Source of the DNA: G020353115 sp964481765
GTDB taxonomy: Bacteria > Bacteroidota > Bacteroidia > Bacteroidales > VadinHA17
Direction of reading: 5' to 3'
DNA length: 9,317 bases
Assembly (NCBI GenBank): GCA_964481765.1
Contig: CAYZVJ010000105.1
Span: 1 to 9,317 of the forward strand
Positions 1 through 6,201 of the stretch are shown one piece after another. The notes below the pieces were generated by a model. That model was not told where the DNA came from. It saw only the letters and a program-made list of their open reading frames with translations, and did no database searches. The position numbers and the translations under genes are program-made. Within the stretch, counting starts at the first letter, position 1, and the number at the start of each line of letters is the position of its first letter.

Positions 1-137
1 CCTATGAAAGCATTGCATACGACGGACAGGATGATGCAGCCATTGAATTGCGGTTGCAGGCGTTCATGCACCAGGCTAAAGAATATGCAAAACTGAAAGG
101 GTTTAACAAACCAGAAAAATGGCACCTTGGGGATTAA
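1..137 (+). CDS. C-terminal fragment of an unrecognised protein (5' end outside the window)
   Basis: An open frame runs in from the left edge and ends at TAA (135-137). About 44 residues are visible, from YESIAYDGQDD to a terminus reading KPEKWHLGD. The piece is soluble-looking, with a probable amphipathic helix (AAIELRLQAFMHQAKEYAKL) before the end. I do not recognise the family and assign no function. Codon use and composition resemble the neighbours. It is convergent with the response regulator, and the two stop codons share the four bases TTAA at 134-137, so there is no intergenic space and no separate terminator. That it is real coding sequence is inferred from the uninterrupted frame up to the window edge and from the exact abutment with the next gene. 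Confidence 0.6.
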   Translation, partial: YESIAYDGQDDAAIELRLQAFMHQAKEYAKLKGFNKPEKWHLGD

Positions 138-820
138 CAAATCAGCTTGTATCCTTTCCCGTGAATATTGATAATCTGGATGGAGGGATCATTCTTCAGG
201 TATTTGCGTAACTTGGTAATATAAACATCCATGCTTCTGGCATTGAAATAATTATCATCAATCCAGATCGTTCGCAGGGCAAAATTCCGCTCCAGGACTT
301 TATTCTTATTGTTGCACAGCAACTTAAGGAGTTCCGATTCCTTGGTTGTCAGCTTCTGAATCTCTTTCCCTTTAATGAGCTGCTGCTTCTGGCTGTCAAA
401 CAGGTAATCACCAATTTCGTATTGATCCGGTTGCTGATCATTGGTGCCGGGAATTGTTCTTCTGAGAATGGCTTCGATCCGGAATAGCAGTTCCTCCATG
501 CTGAAGGGTTTGGTGATATAATCATCGGCACCCAGTGAAAAGCCTTCCAACACATCATCCTTCATCGATTTCGCAGTGAGAAAAATGATCGGTATATCGC
601 TGTTGATCAACCGGATCTCTTTCGCCAGTGTAAATCCATCTTTTACGGGCATCATAACATCCAGCAAACAGAGATCAAAATGCTCCTGTATAAATCCCTT
701 ATACGCCTTGTTCCCATCTGCATAGAGACAGGTTTCATACCCTTTAACCAGGAGATATTCCTTCAACAGGGAACCCAGGTTTTCATCATCCTCTGCTAAT
801 AGGATACGGATTTTATGCAT
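134..820 (-). CDS. rprY: OmpR-family response regulator, RprY-like
   Basis: A 228-residue DNA-binding response regulator, presumably phosphorylated by the adjacent kinase. Residues 3-120 form the receiver domain, with acidic residues D11 and D12, phosphoacceptor D54 in LLDVMMP, T82 and K104 (YITKPFSMEE). Residues about 135-227 form the winged-helix output domain (KLTTKESELLKLLC, ARSMDVYITKLRKYLK, NIHGKGYKLI). These segments closely match what I know of RprY from Bacteroides and Porphyromonas, hence the symbol. I chose ATG 820 because the receiver begins right after it (MHKIRILLAEDDE); an upstream extension to 913 would only read kinase sequence in another frame. The start overlaps the kinase stop by 8 bp (ATGCATAA), which suggests translational coupling. 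A likely target is the phased TTAA array at 2398-2437. The orthology is by recognition of sequence, not by alignment. Confidence 0.9.
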   Translation of the reverse strand: MHKIRILLAEDDENLGSLLKEYLLVKGYETCLYADGNKAYKGFIQEHFDLCLLDVMMPVKDGFTLAKEIRLINSDIPIIFLTAKSMKDDVLEGFSLGADDYITKPFSMEELLFRIEAILRRTIPGTNDQQPDQYEIGDYLFDSQKQQLIKGKEIQKLTTKESELLKLLCNNKNKVLERNFALRTIWIDDNYFNARSMDVYITKLRKYLKNDPSIQIINIHGKGYKLIC

Positions 821-2356
821 TATTGCCAGTATTAATTGGAAGTGATATAGAGAACCGAGTGCCTTTTTGTGGCTGACTATCAACAACAATTGTGCCATCG
901 TGCTCTTCAACAATCTTTTTTACATAGCTTAATCCCAGTCCGAATCCTTTTACATTGTGAATGTTACCTGTAGGAACACGATAGAATCGTTCAAATATGC
1001 GTTTCTGATCTTCCTTTCTGATCCCAACACCATTATCCTCTACGGAGATTATGATCTTTCTTCCGGATGTTTTTGTACGAATAAGTATTTCCGGTTTCTT
1101 ATTACAATATTTTATGGCATTATCCAGAAGGTTTGAAATGATATTGGTAAAATGCACTTCATCAACACCCACGGTGGAGGGGATAGCTTCCAGCTGAAGA
1201 CCGATGGTACCATTCTTGTTTTCAACCTGCATGGTGAAATTTGAAACCACATTTTGAATAAGCCGGTGAATGTCCATCTCCTTCATTTTCAACCTGATTT
1301 TTCCCCGGTCGAAAATAGCCATCTGCAGTACTTTCTCAACCTGGTACCCCAAACGCTTGCTCTCATCATCAATAACTTTGGTTATCTGGTTCACATTCTT
1401 CTCCATGATGGGAATACTATCGTCTTTTAACATTTGCGATGCCAGCGAAATGGTGGATATCGGCGTTTTCAGTTCATGGGTCATGTTGTTCACAAAATCC
1501 GACTTGATCTCCGATAATTTCTTTTGCCGGAAGATGATATAGAGTGTAGACAGGAAAATAAGGACCAGTAACAAGGTCAACAGGGCAGAGGAGACTCCCA
1601 TGAATCCCAGGGATTTCAAAAANNNNNNNNNNNNNNNNNNNNNNNNNNNNNNNNNNNNNNNNNNNNNNNNNNNNNNNNNNNNNNNNNNNNNNNNNNNNNN
1701 NNNNNNNNNNNNNNNNNNNNNNTCTCCGGGCTTTTTCGCACGGCAAACTCATAATCCAACTCAATATTCCGCTGGCTAAACTCTTTGCTGATCAAATCAT
1801 TCAGGATCGCAAGATCCAATCTCTCTTCGATCCTGGGGTTTTTCTTGATCATCTTCTTCAGGACATTCTCAACGAATATCGTTTTATTGTCAACCTTGTC
1901 CGATAATGATGCTATGAGATCATTTCGCCTGATGACATAGGATTCATAATGCTCCCGGGTCTGGATACGTACTTCAGGAAATGAAGGAGGGGAATCCAGC
2001 GAATCAGGGATGTATGACTGCATGACGGGTAAATAGATGATGCTATTGCCTTCATGGAGGACTGCTGTTCCCGATTCAACAATGATCCGTGTGCTGAGGC
2101 TATCATCAGCATCGTTCCCTATAATCTGGATTTCCCCGGGGATGGAATCGCTGATTATTTCCTCAACAATATTGTTCATGGTTTCCATCTCCTCGAGCTG
2201 TTCAATGACCGATGCAAGCGCTTTGTTTACCACCTGTTTAAACTGCTGCTGCTTAACCTCCACAGCATTCCGGATCCAGTACCCCTGCACACCGATCAAA
2301 CCCAGCAATGCAGCAGACATGACAATGGTCAGAATCCATATCAGCTTTCTGCTCAT
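813..2356 (-). CDS. rprX: Sensor histidine kinase, RprX-like, interrupted by an assembly gap
   Basis: Membrane sensor kinase partnering the downstream regulator. The N-terminal part (2356 to 1724, 211 residues) has a first membrane helix at about residues 5-26 and a presumed periplasmic sensor region ending in LDYEFAVRKSPE. After the 100-N gap the C-terminal part (1622 to 813, 269 residues) starts just before a second membrane helix (SSALLTLLLVLIFLSTLYII). It continues with the H-box NNMTHELKTPIS (His codon 1476-1478), N-box NIISNLLDNAIKYC, G1 box EDNGVGI and G2 box GFGLGLSYV. Order and motifs fit RprX-type kinases. The two halves are not in frame across 100 N; a single intact gene needs a true gap of length 3n+2, so the N count is a placeholder. 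From memory of the family, roughly 45-60 codons are missing. ATG 2356 is chosen because it directly precedes the first membrane helix. Confidence 0.85.
1623..1722. other. Assembly gap of exactly 100 N
   Basis: The run is exactly 100 N, the usual placeholder for a scaffold join of unknown length. It falls inside rprX between the periplasmic region and the second membrane helix. Reading frames on the two sides do not join across 100 bases, so the true length differs from 100 unless the gene is broken. Translations that cross the gap are meaningless. Confidence 0.98.
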
Positions 2357-2363
2357 AACAATA

Positions 2364-2371
2364 CAAAGATA
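2364..2371 (-). promoter_or_regulatory. Candidate -7 box for rprX
   Basis: On the minus strand these bases read TATCTTTG, an exact match to the Bacteroidetes -7 consensus TAnnTTTG. I see no good -33 element (TTTG) at the right distance, which would suit an activator-dependent promoter. Transcription would start about 5-7 bases downstream, within a few bases of the rprX ATG at 2356, giving a very short or leaderless 5' end. Prediction by consensus only. Confidence 0.45.
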
Positions 2372-2397
2372 GGGTTACTCAATATATCTGATTCATA

Positions 2398-2437
2398 TTT
2401 AACAATCTTTAACAATCCTTAAGTTTCGTTAACATAA
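2398..2437. promoter_or_regulatory. Four phased TTAA half-sites, candidate OmpR-family operator
   Basis: TTAA occurs at 2399-2402, 2409-2412, 2419-2422 and 2429-2432, spaced exactly 10 bp. The first two units are identical (TTTAACAATC twice, 2398-2417); the next two are CTTAAGTTTC and GTTAACATAA. OmpR-family regulators are known to bind direct repeats at about one helical turn; PmrA and CpxR boxes are examples. The array lies between divergent -7 boxes for rprX and the secreted protein, and its last units overlap the -33 position of the latter. Binding by the adjacent RprY-like regulator is inferred. Confidence 0.55.
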
Positions 2438-2453
2438 CTTCCATGTATTTTTG
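2424..2453 (+). promoter_or_regulatory. Candidate promoter for the secreted charged protein
   Basis: TATTTTTG at 2446-2453 matches the Bacteroidetes -7 consensus TAnnTTTG exactly. A weak -33 candidate, TTTC at 2424-2427, lies 18 bases upstream. Transcription would start near 2459-2460, leaving an A-rich leader of roughly 23 bases before ATG 2483 and no Shine-Dalgarno sequence, as is common in this phylum. The -33 region overlaps the third and fourth TTAA units, so bound regulator could either block or help polymerase. Confidence 0.5.
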
Positions 2454-2482
2454 TTGCATAAAACAAACCATGAAAATTACTC

Positions 2483-3178
2483 ATGAAAACAAGCAAAAAA
2501 AGTTTTCCATTTCTCCTGGTTACAGTAATACTGTTTCTGGGAATGACTGCATTTGCTCAGGATGAGGAGAAGACCAAAGTTCACCTGAAAGTCATGCAAA
2601 ATGATGAAGTAACGGTGGATACAACACTCCATATTACATCCGGAGCAGATAGCGATGAGTTAAAGAAACTGATACAGGGAATCGCTGGTATTGAAGATAT
2701 TGATCTTCAGGTTCTTCGTTCCGGTGATCTGCACACTCATGCCATTAAACTGAAGAAAGAGGGAACAGATTCCCTGAAATCGGTGGCTGTATTTGTTGGT
2801 GAAAAGGATCTTGAGAAATTGGATGAAGATAAAGTGGGAGCCTACTATGTGGTTAAGGAAAAAACAGATTTGGATGACGTTGAAGAGATTGTCATCAAGA
2901 AAAAAGATGGTAGCATTATCATCATGAAAGGCGATGAGATTCAGGATATTAAAGGAGGAAGTGTCTATATCAAAACCCACAATGATGAAGCGGGAACATT
3001 TGATGTCTTCCTGAAAAATGATAAGGATGGCACAGTTGTTGTAAAGAACAACGTAAAGGTGACTAAGAAACAGAATAAAGAAGGAGAAGCAGAGATTGAG
3101 ATTACCATAGTAAAGAAGGACACAACCAAAGAGAAGAAAGAGATAAAAGAGAAAAAGGCTGAAAAAGAGAAAAAATAG
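2483..3178 (+). CDS. Secreted, highly charged protein of unknown function
   Basis: This 231-residue protein begins with a typical signal peptide: lysines at 3, 5 and 6, a hydrophobic core at about 9-20, and probable cleavage after AFA (residue 25). The mature part is rich in K, D and E and has alternating strand-like segments (VEEIVIKKKDGSIIIMKGDE, GGSVYIKTHN, DGTVVVKNNVKVTKK), suggesting a mostly beta protein. It ends in a K/E-rich tail (about 212-231) with no sorting domain. I recognise no family and find no catalytic motif, lipobox cysteine or membrane anchor. A periplasmic location is therefore inferred. It is divergent from rprX across an intergenic region carrying phased TTAA sites, so it is a candidate target or accessory partner of that system. 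A second ATG at 2470 is out of frame; 2483 is chosen because it directly starts the signal peptide. Confidence 0.8.
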   Translation: MKTSKKSFPFLLVTVILFLGMTAFAQDEEKTKVHLKVMQNDEVTVDTTLHITSGADSDELKKLIQGIAGIEDIDLQVLRSGDLHTHAIKLKKEGTDSLKSVAVFVGEKDLEKLDEDKVGAYYVVKEKTDLDDVEEIVIKKKDGSIIIMKGDEIQDIKGGSVYIKTHNDEAGTFDVFLKNDKDGTVVVKNNVKVTKKQNKEGEAEIEITIVKKDTTKEKKEIKEKKAEKEKK

Positions 3179-3200
3179 AAGAAGCTAAATAGTAATTATT

Positions 3201-3227
3201 TTTTTAGGTTAAATTTTTAGGGTTAAA
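3201..3227. repeat. Tandem 13/14-bp AT-rich repeat
   Basis: TTTTTAGGTTAAA (3201-3213) is followed directly by TTTTTAGGGTTAAA (3214-3227), differing by one inserted G. It sits between the stop of the secreted protein gene and the terminator hairpin. No function is evident; it may be simple slippage in AT-rich DNA. Confidence 0.5.
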
Positions 3228-3234
3228 AAAAGAG

Positions 3235-3263
3235 AAGGCTGTCGCAAACGCGGCAGCCTTTTT
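3235..3263. terminator. Hairpin terminator, probably bidirectional
   Basis: Arms AAGGCTGTCGC (3235-3245) and GCGGCAGCCTT (3250-3260) pair over 11 positions with one G-T wobble, around an AAAC loop. Five T residues (3259-3263) follow on the plus strand. On the minus strand the stem is followed by TTCTCTTTTTTT. It lies 56 bp past the stop of the plus-strand secreted protein and 4 bp past the stop of the minus-strand gene, so it can end both convergent transcripts. Confidence 0.85.
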
Positions 3264-3267
3264 CTAT

Positions 3268-3702
3268 TCATTGAAGCAACAGCCGGTCCCGTGATTTCAG
3301 GGTACGGGGATCAATGGCAAAGGAGGTGCTGATAATGGGAATCGATCGCAGGCTGCGGATCAGCTTTTCCTGCTCCTCCTCTGGCAATTCACCGTGCACC
3401 TGCATTAAAAAATCGATGTTCCTGAACTCTTCGACCAGGAAACCATCATCACAACGGTTTGACAATAAGTAATAGGTCAGGTAGCTTTCCTCATCCTCAT
3501 AAGCATAGAATGAAAATTCCTGGTCGGTGTTCAGTTTCGGATTAAACAATGCATAATTTGCCCTTTTCTGCAGGTTAAGGTTCAGTTTCTGGTTTATAGC
3601 CCAGCAAAGGTGATAATCGTTTTCGTGTGAAGAGATGCCAATGAGAAAAAACCGATAATCCGGTTCAACGGCAAGTTTATGTAATCTCTTTTTCATCATC
3701 AT
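3268..3702 (-). CDS. IPExxxVDY family protein (unknown function)
   Basis: A 144-residue soluble protein matching the Bacteroidetes-conserved IPExxxVDY family, which I recall is typically found next to rnc. The family signature appears as LVEEFRNIDFLMQVHGE at residues 89-105, with the nominal I-P-E replaced by V-E-E and V-D-Y by I-D-F. Other family-like segments are FFLIGISSHENDYHLCWAIN at about 18-37 and the C-terminal SLRSIPIISTSFAIDPRTLK at about 118-137. There is no signal peptide, membrane helix or recognisable catalytic motif. Three ATG codons in a row (3702, 3699, 3696) could start it; the first is used here. It lies 64 bp downstream of rnc in the same direction and may be read from the acpP promoter; its message ends at the hairpin just past its stop. 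Its function is not known to me. Confidence 0.8.
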   Translation of the reverse strand: MMMKKRLHKLAVEPDYRFFLIGISSHENDYHLCWAINQKLNLNLQKRANYALFNPKLNTDQEFSFYAYEDEESYLTYYLLSNRCDDGFLVEEFRNIDFLMQVHGELPEEEQEKLIRSLRSIPIISTSFAIDPRTLKSRDRLLLQ

Positions 3703-3723
3703 CAGGAATAACCAGGATAAAAA

Positions 3724-3753
3724 TAACCATTATTCCAGTATTTTATGAAAAAA
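3724..3753 (+). repeat. Copy A of a gapped 27-base sequence shared with 7703-7731
   Basis: TAACCATTA (3724-3732), TTCCAGTA (3733-3740) and TATGAAAAAA (3744-3753) occur in the same order and orientation at 7703-7731, where spacers of 2 and 0 bases replace spacers of 0 and 3. Here the sequence lies in the rnc to IPExxxVDY spacer, and its ATG opens only a six-codon frame. It may be chance in AT-rich DNA, a shared regulatory site or a relic of a gene start. Confidence 0.35.
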
Positions 3754-3766
3754 TCAATGCGCTAAG

Positions 3767-4504
3767 CTATTTGTCTGCAGGTTCCAGTCTGTGCAGCGCT
3801 TCTTCTGATGCATGTTGTTCTGCCTCTTTCTTCGACAATCCCTCTCCGGAGCCAACTGGCTGCTCGTCGATAAACAACTTTACGGAAAAGTGTAGCGATT
3901 TATTTTCCGCATCAAAATGATCGGATGAACTAAAGCGTATCTCCTTTTTATGTTTTTGTGCCCATTCAATCACCTGGCTCTTGAAATCTATTTCGGTTTT
4001 TTCAAGTTCTTTCAGATCAAGATGATGATGAATAACCCGGCGTATCAGGTATTTTCTTGTAAACCTGTATCCCCGGTCCAGGTAAATGGCCCCGATCAAT
4101 GCCTCCAGGGCATTACCGTAGAGGTTTTTTCCGAGCATATTCTGGTTAACGTTTGAAATCAATAGCCTGTCAATCCCCACTTTTTCAGCCAGTGCATTAA
4201 GGTTATCACGGTTCACGATCTTTGATCTTATTTTGGTCAGAAATCCCTCATCCTGATTATCATACATTTCAAAGAGGTAGTGTGAAATGGCGGCATCCAG
4301 GATTGCATCACCCAGGAATTCGAGTCGCTCATTATTCACGAGTGATCCATCTGCCAGTTTTATGGAAGCCGATTTGTGAACAAATGCCAATTCATACAGT
4401 TTGTGGTTTCCGGGGCGAAAACCCAGGATTGCTTTCAATTGGGAATAAAACGCTCGTTTCCCTGTGAAATTTGCCTTGAGCAGGTTAGATGAATTTTTAT
4501 TCAC
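3767..4504 (-). CDS. rnc: Ribonuclease III
   Basis: Endonuclease that cleaves double-stranded RNA, acting in rRNA processing and RNA turnover in the cytoplasm. The 245-residue protein has the RNase III domain with signature NERLEFLGDAIL (58-69), whose acidic residues bind metal, and ALEALIGAIYLD (132-143), in which E134 matches the second catalytic Glu. A double-stranded RNA-binding domain spans about 172-241 (DFKSQVIEWAQ to KKEAEQHASEEALHRL). Length is normal. The start is GTG at 4504, overlapping the fabF stop by 8 bp (GTGAATAA). The next in-frame ATG comes only at residue 80, inside the catalytic domain, so GTG is well supported. The overlap implies that translation is coupled to fabF. Position after acpP-fabF is the usual one in Bacteroidetes. 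Confidence 0.95.
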   Translation of the reverse strand: MNKNSSNLLKANFTGKRAFYSQLKAILGFRPGNHKLYELAFVHKSASIKLADGSLVNNERLEFLGDAILDAAISHYLFEMYDNQDEGFLTKIRSKIVNRDNLNALAEKVGIDRLLISNVNQNMLGKNLYGNALEALIGAIYLDRGYRFTRKYLIRRVIHHHLDLKELEKTEIDFKSQVIEWAQKHKKEIRFSSSDHFDAENKSLHFSVKLFIDEQPVGSGEGLSKKEAEQHASEEALHRLEPADK

Positions 4505-5762
4505 GAAAGGATCTGGAGAGTTTCTTTATGATAATACTGGCATTATGTCCACCGAAACCAAAGGTGTTGCTTAATGCTGTATCTATTTCTCTTTTCTGTG
4601 ACGCATTGATGGTTAAGTTCAACTTGCTATCAATTTCAGGATCAGGGTGAGAATAATTGATGGTTGGCGGGATTATTCCATGTTGAAGTGCAAAGATGCA
4701 CGCTATGGTTTCGGCTGCGCCTGCTGCACCGAGAAGGTGTCCGGTGAGTGATTTGGTAGCACTGATATTCATGGTATAAGCATGTTCACCGAAGACTTTT
4801 TGTATTGCAAGCATTTCAGCAATATCTCCCCGTGGAGTTGCCGTACCATGGATATTGACATACTCAACCTCTTCCGGTTTCATGTTTGCATCCTCGAGTG
4901 CTGAGTTCATGGCCAGTGCTGCACCCAGTCCTTCAGGATGTGGGGCTGTAATGTGGTAAGCATCGGCAGAGAGGCCACCTCCGGCAATTTCACAATAGAT
5001 CTTCGCTCCCCGGCTTATAGCATGTTCATACTCTTCCAGGATAAGGGCTCCTGCTCCCTCTCCCATGACAAAACCATCACGGGTTTTGTCCAGCGGTCGG
5101 GAAGCGGTTTTGTATTCATCGTTATTGGTTGAAATGGCCTGCATGGCATTGAAGCCACCCATTCCTGCCTCATTAATGGCTGCTTCAGAACCACCCGACA
5201 CAAAAAGATTTGCCTTTCCCAGACGGATGTAATTGTAGGCATCGATCAATGCGTGGGTTGATGTTGCACAGGCAGAAACGGTACCGAAATTGGGACCCCG
5301 GAATCCATATTTCATAGAGACGAATCCGGCTACAATATCGGAAATCATCTTGGGAATATAAAAAGGGCTGAAGCGGGGTGTTCCATCCCCGGCTTCAAAG
5401 CCCTTTATCTCATCCATAAATGTTTTTATCCCACCAATACCGGAACCCCAGATCGCCCCTGCTTTGTTGATGTCGATCTTTTGAAGATCAATACCCGAAT
5501 CAACAATGGCTTCATCAATAGCAACCAAAGCAAACTGGGCAAACAGATCTAACTTTTTTATCTCTTTCCGGTCAAAGTAATCGAGGGGATCGAAGTGTTT
5601 TACTTCGCAGGCAAATCTGGTTTTGAATTTTTCGGCATCAAAGTGTGTGATCCAGTCAGACCCGCTAACACCATTCTTCAGACCATCCCAATATTCATGA
5701 ACATTCTTCCCTATTGGAGTAATCGCTCCAAGGCCTGTTACAACCACACGCTTCAACTCCAT
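4497..5762 (-). CDS. fabF: Beta-ketoacyl-ACP synthase II
   Basis: Condensing enzyme of type II fatty-acid synthesis that elongates acyl-ACP with malonyl-ACP. The 421-residue protein is full length. The catalytic triad is visible: C165 in VSACATSTHA, H305 in NIHGTATPRGD and H342 in SLTGHLLGAAGA, with the conserved lysine K337 just before. The glycine-rich C-terminal loop NTFGFGGHNAS (399-409) is also present. It starts at the only suitable ATG (5762), 30 bp after the acpP stop, so its substrate carrier is encoded immediately upstream in the same operon. The last codons overlap the GTG start of rnc. Nothing in the sequence suggests a specialised or duplicated copy; this looks like the housekeeping enzyme. 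Confidence 0.97.
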   Translation of the reverse strand: MELKRVVVTGLGAITPIGKNVHEYWDGLKNGVSGSDWITHFDAEKFKTRFACEVKHFDPLDYFDRKEIKKLDLFAQFALVAIDEAIVDSGIDLQKIDINKAGAIWGSGIGGIKTFMDEIKGFEAGDGTPRFSPFYIPKMISDIVAGFVSMKYGFRGPNFGTVSACATSTHALIDAYNYIRLGKANLFVSGGSEAAINEAGMGGFNAMQAISTNNDEYKTASRPLDKTRDGFVMGEGAGALILEEYEHAISRGAKIYCEIAGGGLSADAYHITAPHPEGLGAALAMNSALEDANMKPEEVEYVNIHGTATPRGDIAEMLAIQKVFGEHAYTMNISATKSLTGHLLGAAGAAETIACIFALQHGIIPPTINYSHPDPEIDSKLNLTINASQKREIDTALSNTFGFGGHNASIIIKKLSRSFRE

Positions 5763-5792
5763 ATGTATACTCTTTTAACGCAGTATCAACAA

Positions 5793-6029
5793 TTATTTAG
5801 CGTTCTCCTCAATGTATTTGATCGCTTCTCCCACGGTACTGATTGTTTCTGCCTGATCATCAGGAATACCCAGGTTGAACTCCTTTTCAAATTCCATGAT
5901 TAACTCAACCGTGTCAAGCGAATCTGCTCCAAGATCATTGGTGAAACTAGCTTCATCTGTTACTTCATTTTCATCAACTCCAAGCTTATCAACGATTATC
6001 GCTTTTACTCTTGATGCAATGTCTGACAT
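5793..6029 (-). CDS. acpP: Acyl carrier protein
   Basis: Small acidic carrier (78 residues) that holds growing acyl chains on a phosphopantetheine arm. The attachment serine is S37 in the motif LGADSLDTVELIMEFE. The rest follows the four-helix acyl carrier pattern, with an acidic helix II and the usual ending GEAIKYIEENAK. It is the first gene of the acpP-fabF-rnc run and lies 30 bp before fabF. The leader is AT-rich with no clear Shine-Dalgarno sequence. ATG 6029 gives the standard family N-terminus (MSDIASRVKAIIVDKLGV). Confidence 0.97.
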   Translation of the reverse strand: MSDIASRVKAIIVDKLGVDENEVTDEASFTNDLGADSLDTVELIMEFEKEFNLGIPDDQAETISTVGEAIKYIEENAK

Positions 6030-6072
6030 AACTTTTAGTTTTAATTAATACTAACGGTGAAATGTAACTGTG

Positions 6073-6104
6073 CAAAGAAATGTAATTCACAATAATTATT
6101 CAAA
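6073..6104 (-). promoter_or_regulatory. Candidate promoter of the acpP-fabF-rnc operon
   Basis: On the minus strand TTTG (6104-6101) is followed after 20 bases by TTTCTTTG (6080-6073). These fit the Bacteroidetes -33 TTTG and -7 TAnnTTTG elements with one mismatch in the latter. Transcription would start near 6067, giving a leader of about 38 bases. Based on consensus only. Confidence 0.5.
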
Positions 6105-6201
6105 TAAAAATAATCTTTTTTGGTTTTTTATATGTTTTTTTTCCTCAATTTTTGAAAATAAGCGTAATTTTAATGGAATTGTTATTTGTAAGTCATTGTA
6201 T

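Noticed and set aside
820..913. A 31-residue N-terminal extension of the response regulator from 913
   Set aside because: It lies inside the rprX C-terminus in another frame and encodes nothing receiver-like; the fold starts at ATG 820.
1617..1619. TTG at the left edge of the gap as a start codon for the kinase C-terminal half
   Set aside because: The preceding codon is still open and the segment joins a transmembrane helix typical of the middle of RprX, so this is internal sequence.
1474..1764. An open frame running through the N gap on the minus strand
   Set aside because: Most of it is unknown bases, and its flanks are out-of-frame readings of rprX.
2037..2422. Two plus-strand frames of 111 and 122 codons antisense to rprX
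   Set aside because: No recognisable protein features; rprX on the other strand is clearly coding there.
3954..4156. Antisense open frames within rnc, fabF, purN and kdsB
   Set aside because: They are shadows of strongly conserved genes on the opposite strand.
6070..6201. A 44-residue upstream extension of purN from GTG 6070
   Set aside because: It overlaps the acpP promoter region, is very AT-rich and low complexity, and PurN homologues start at the MKKIAIFASGSG position.
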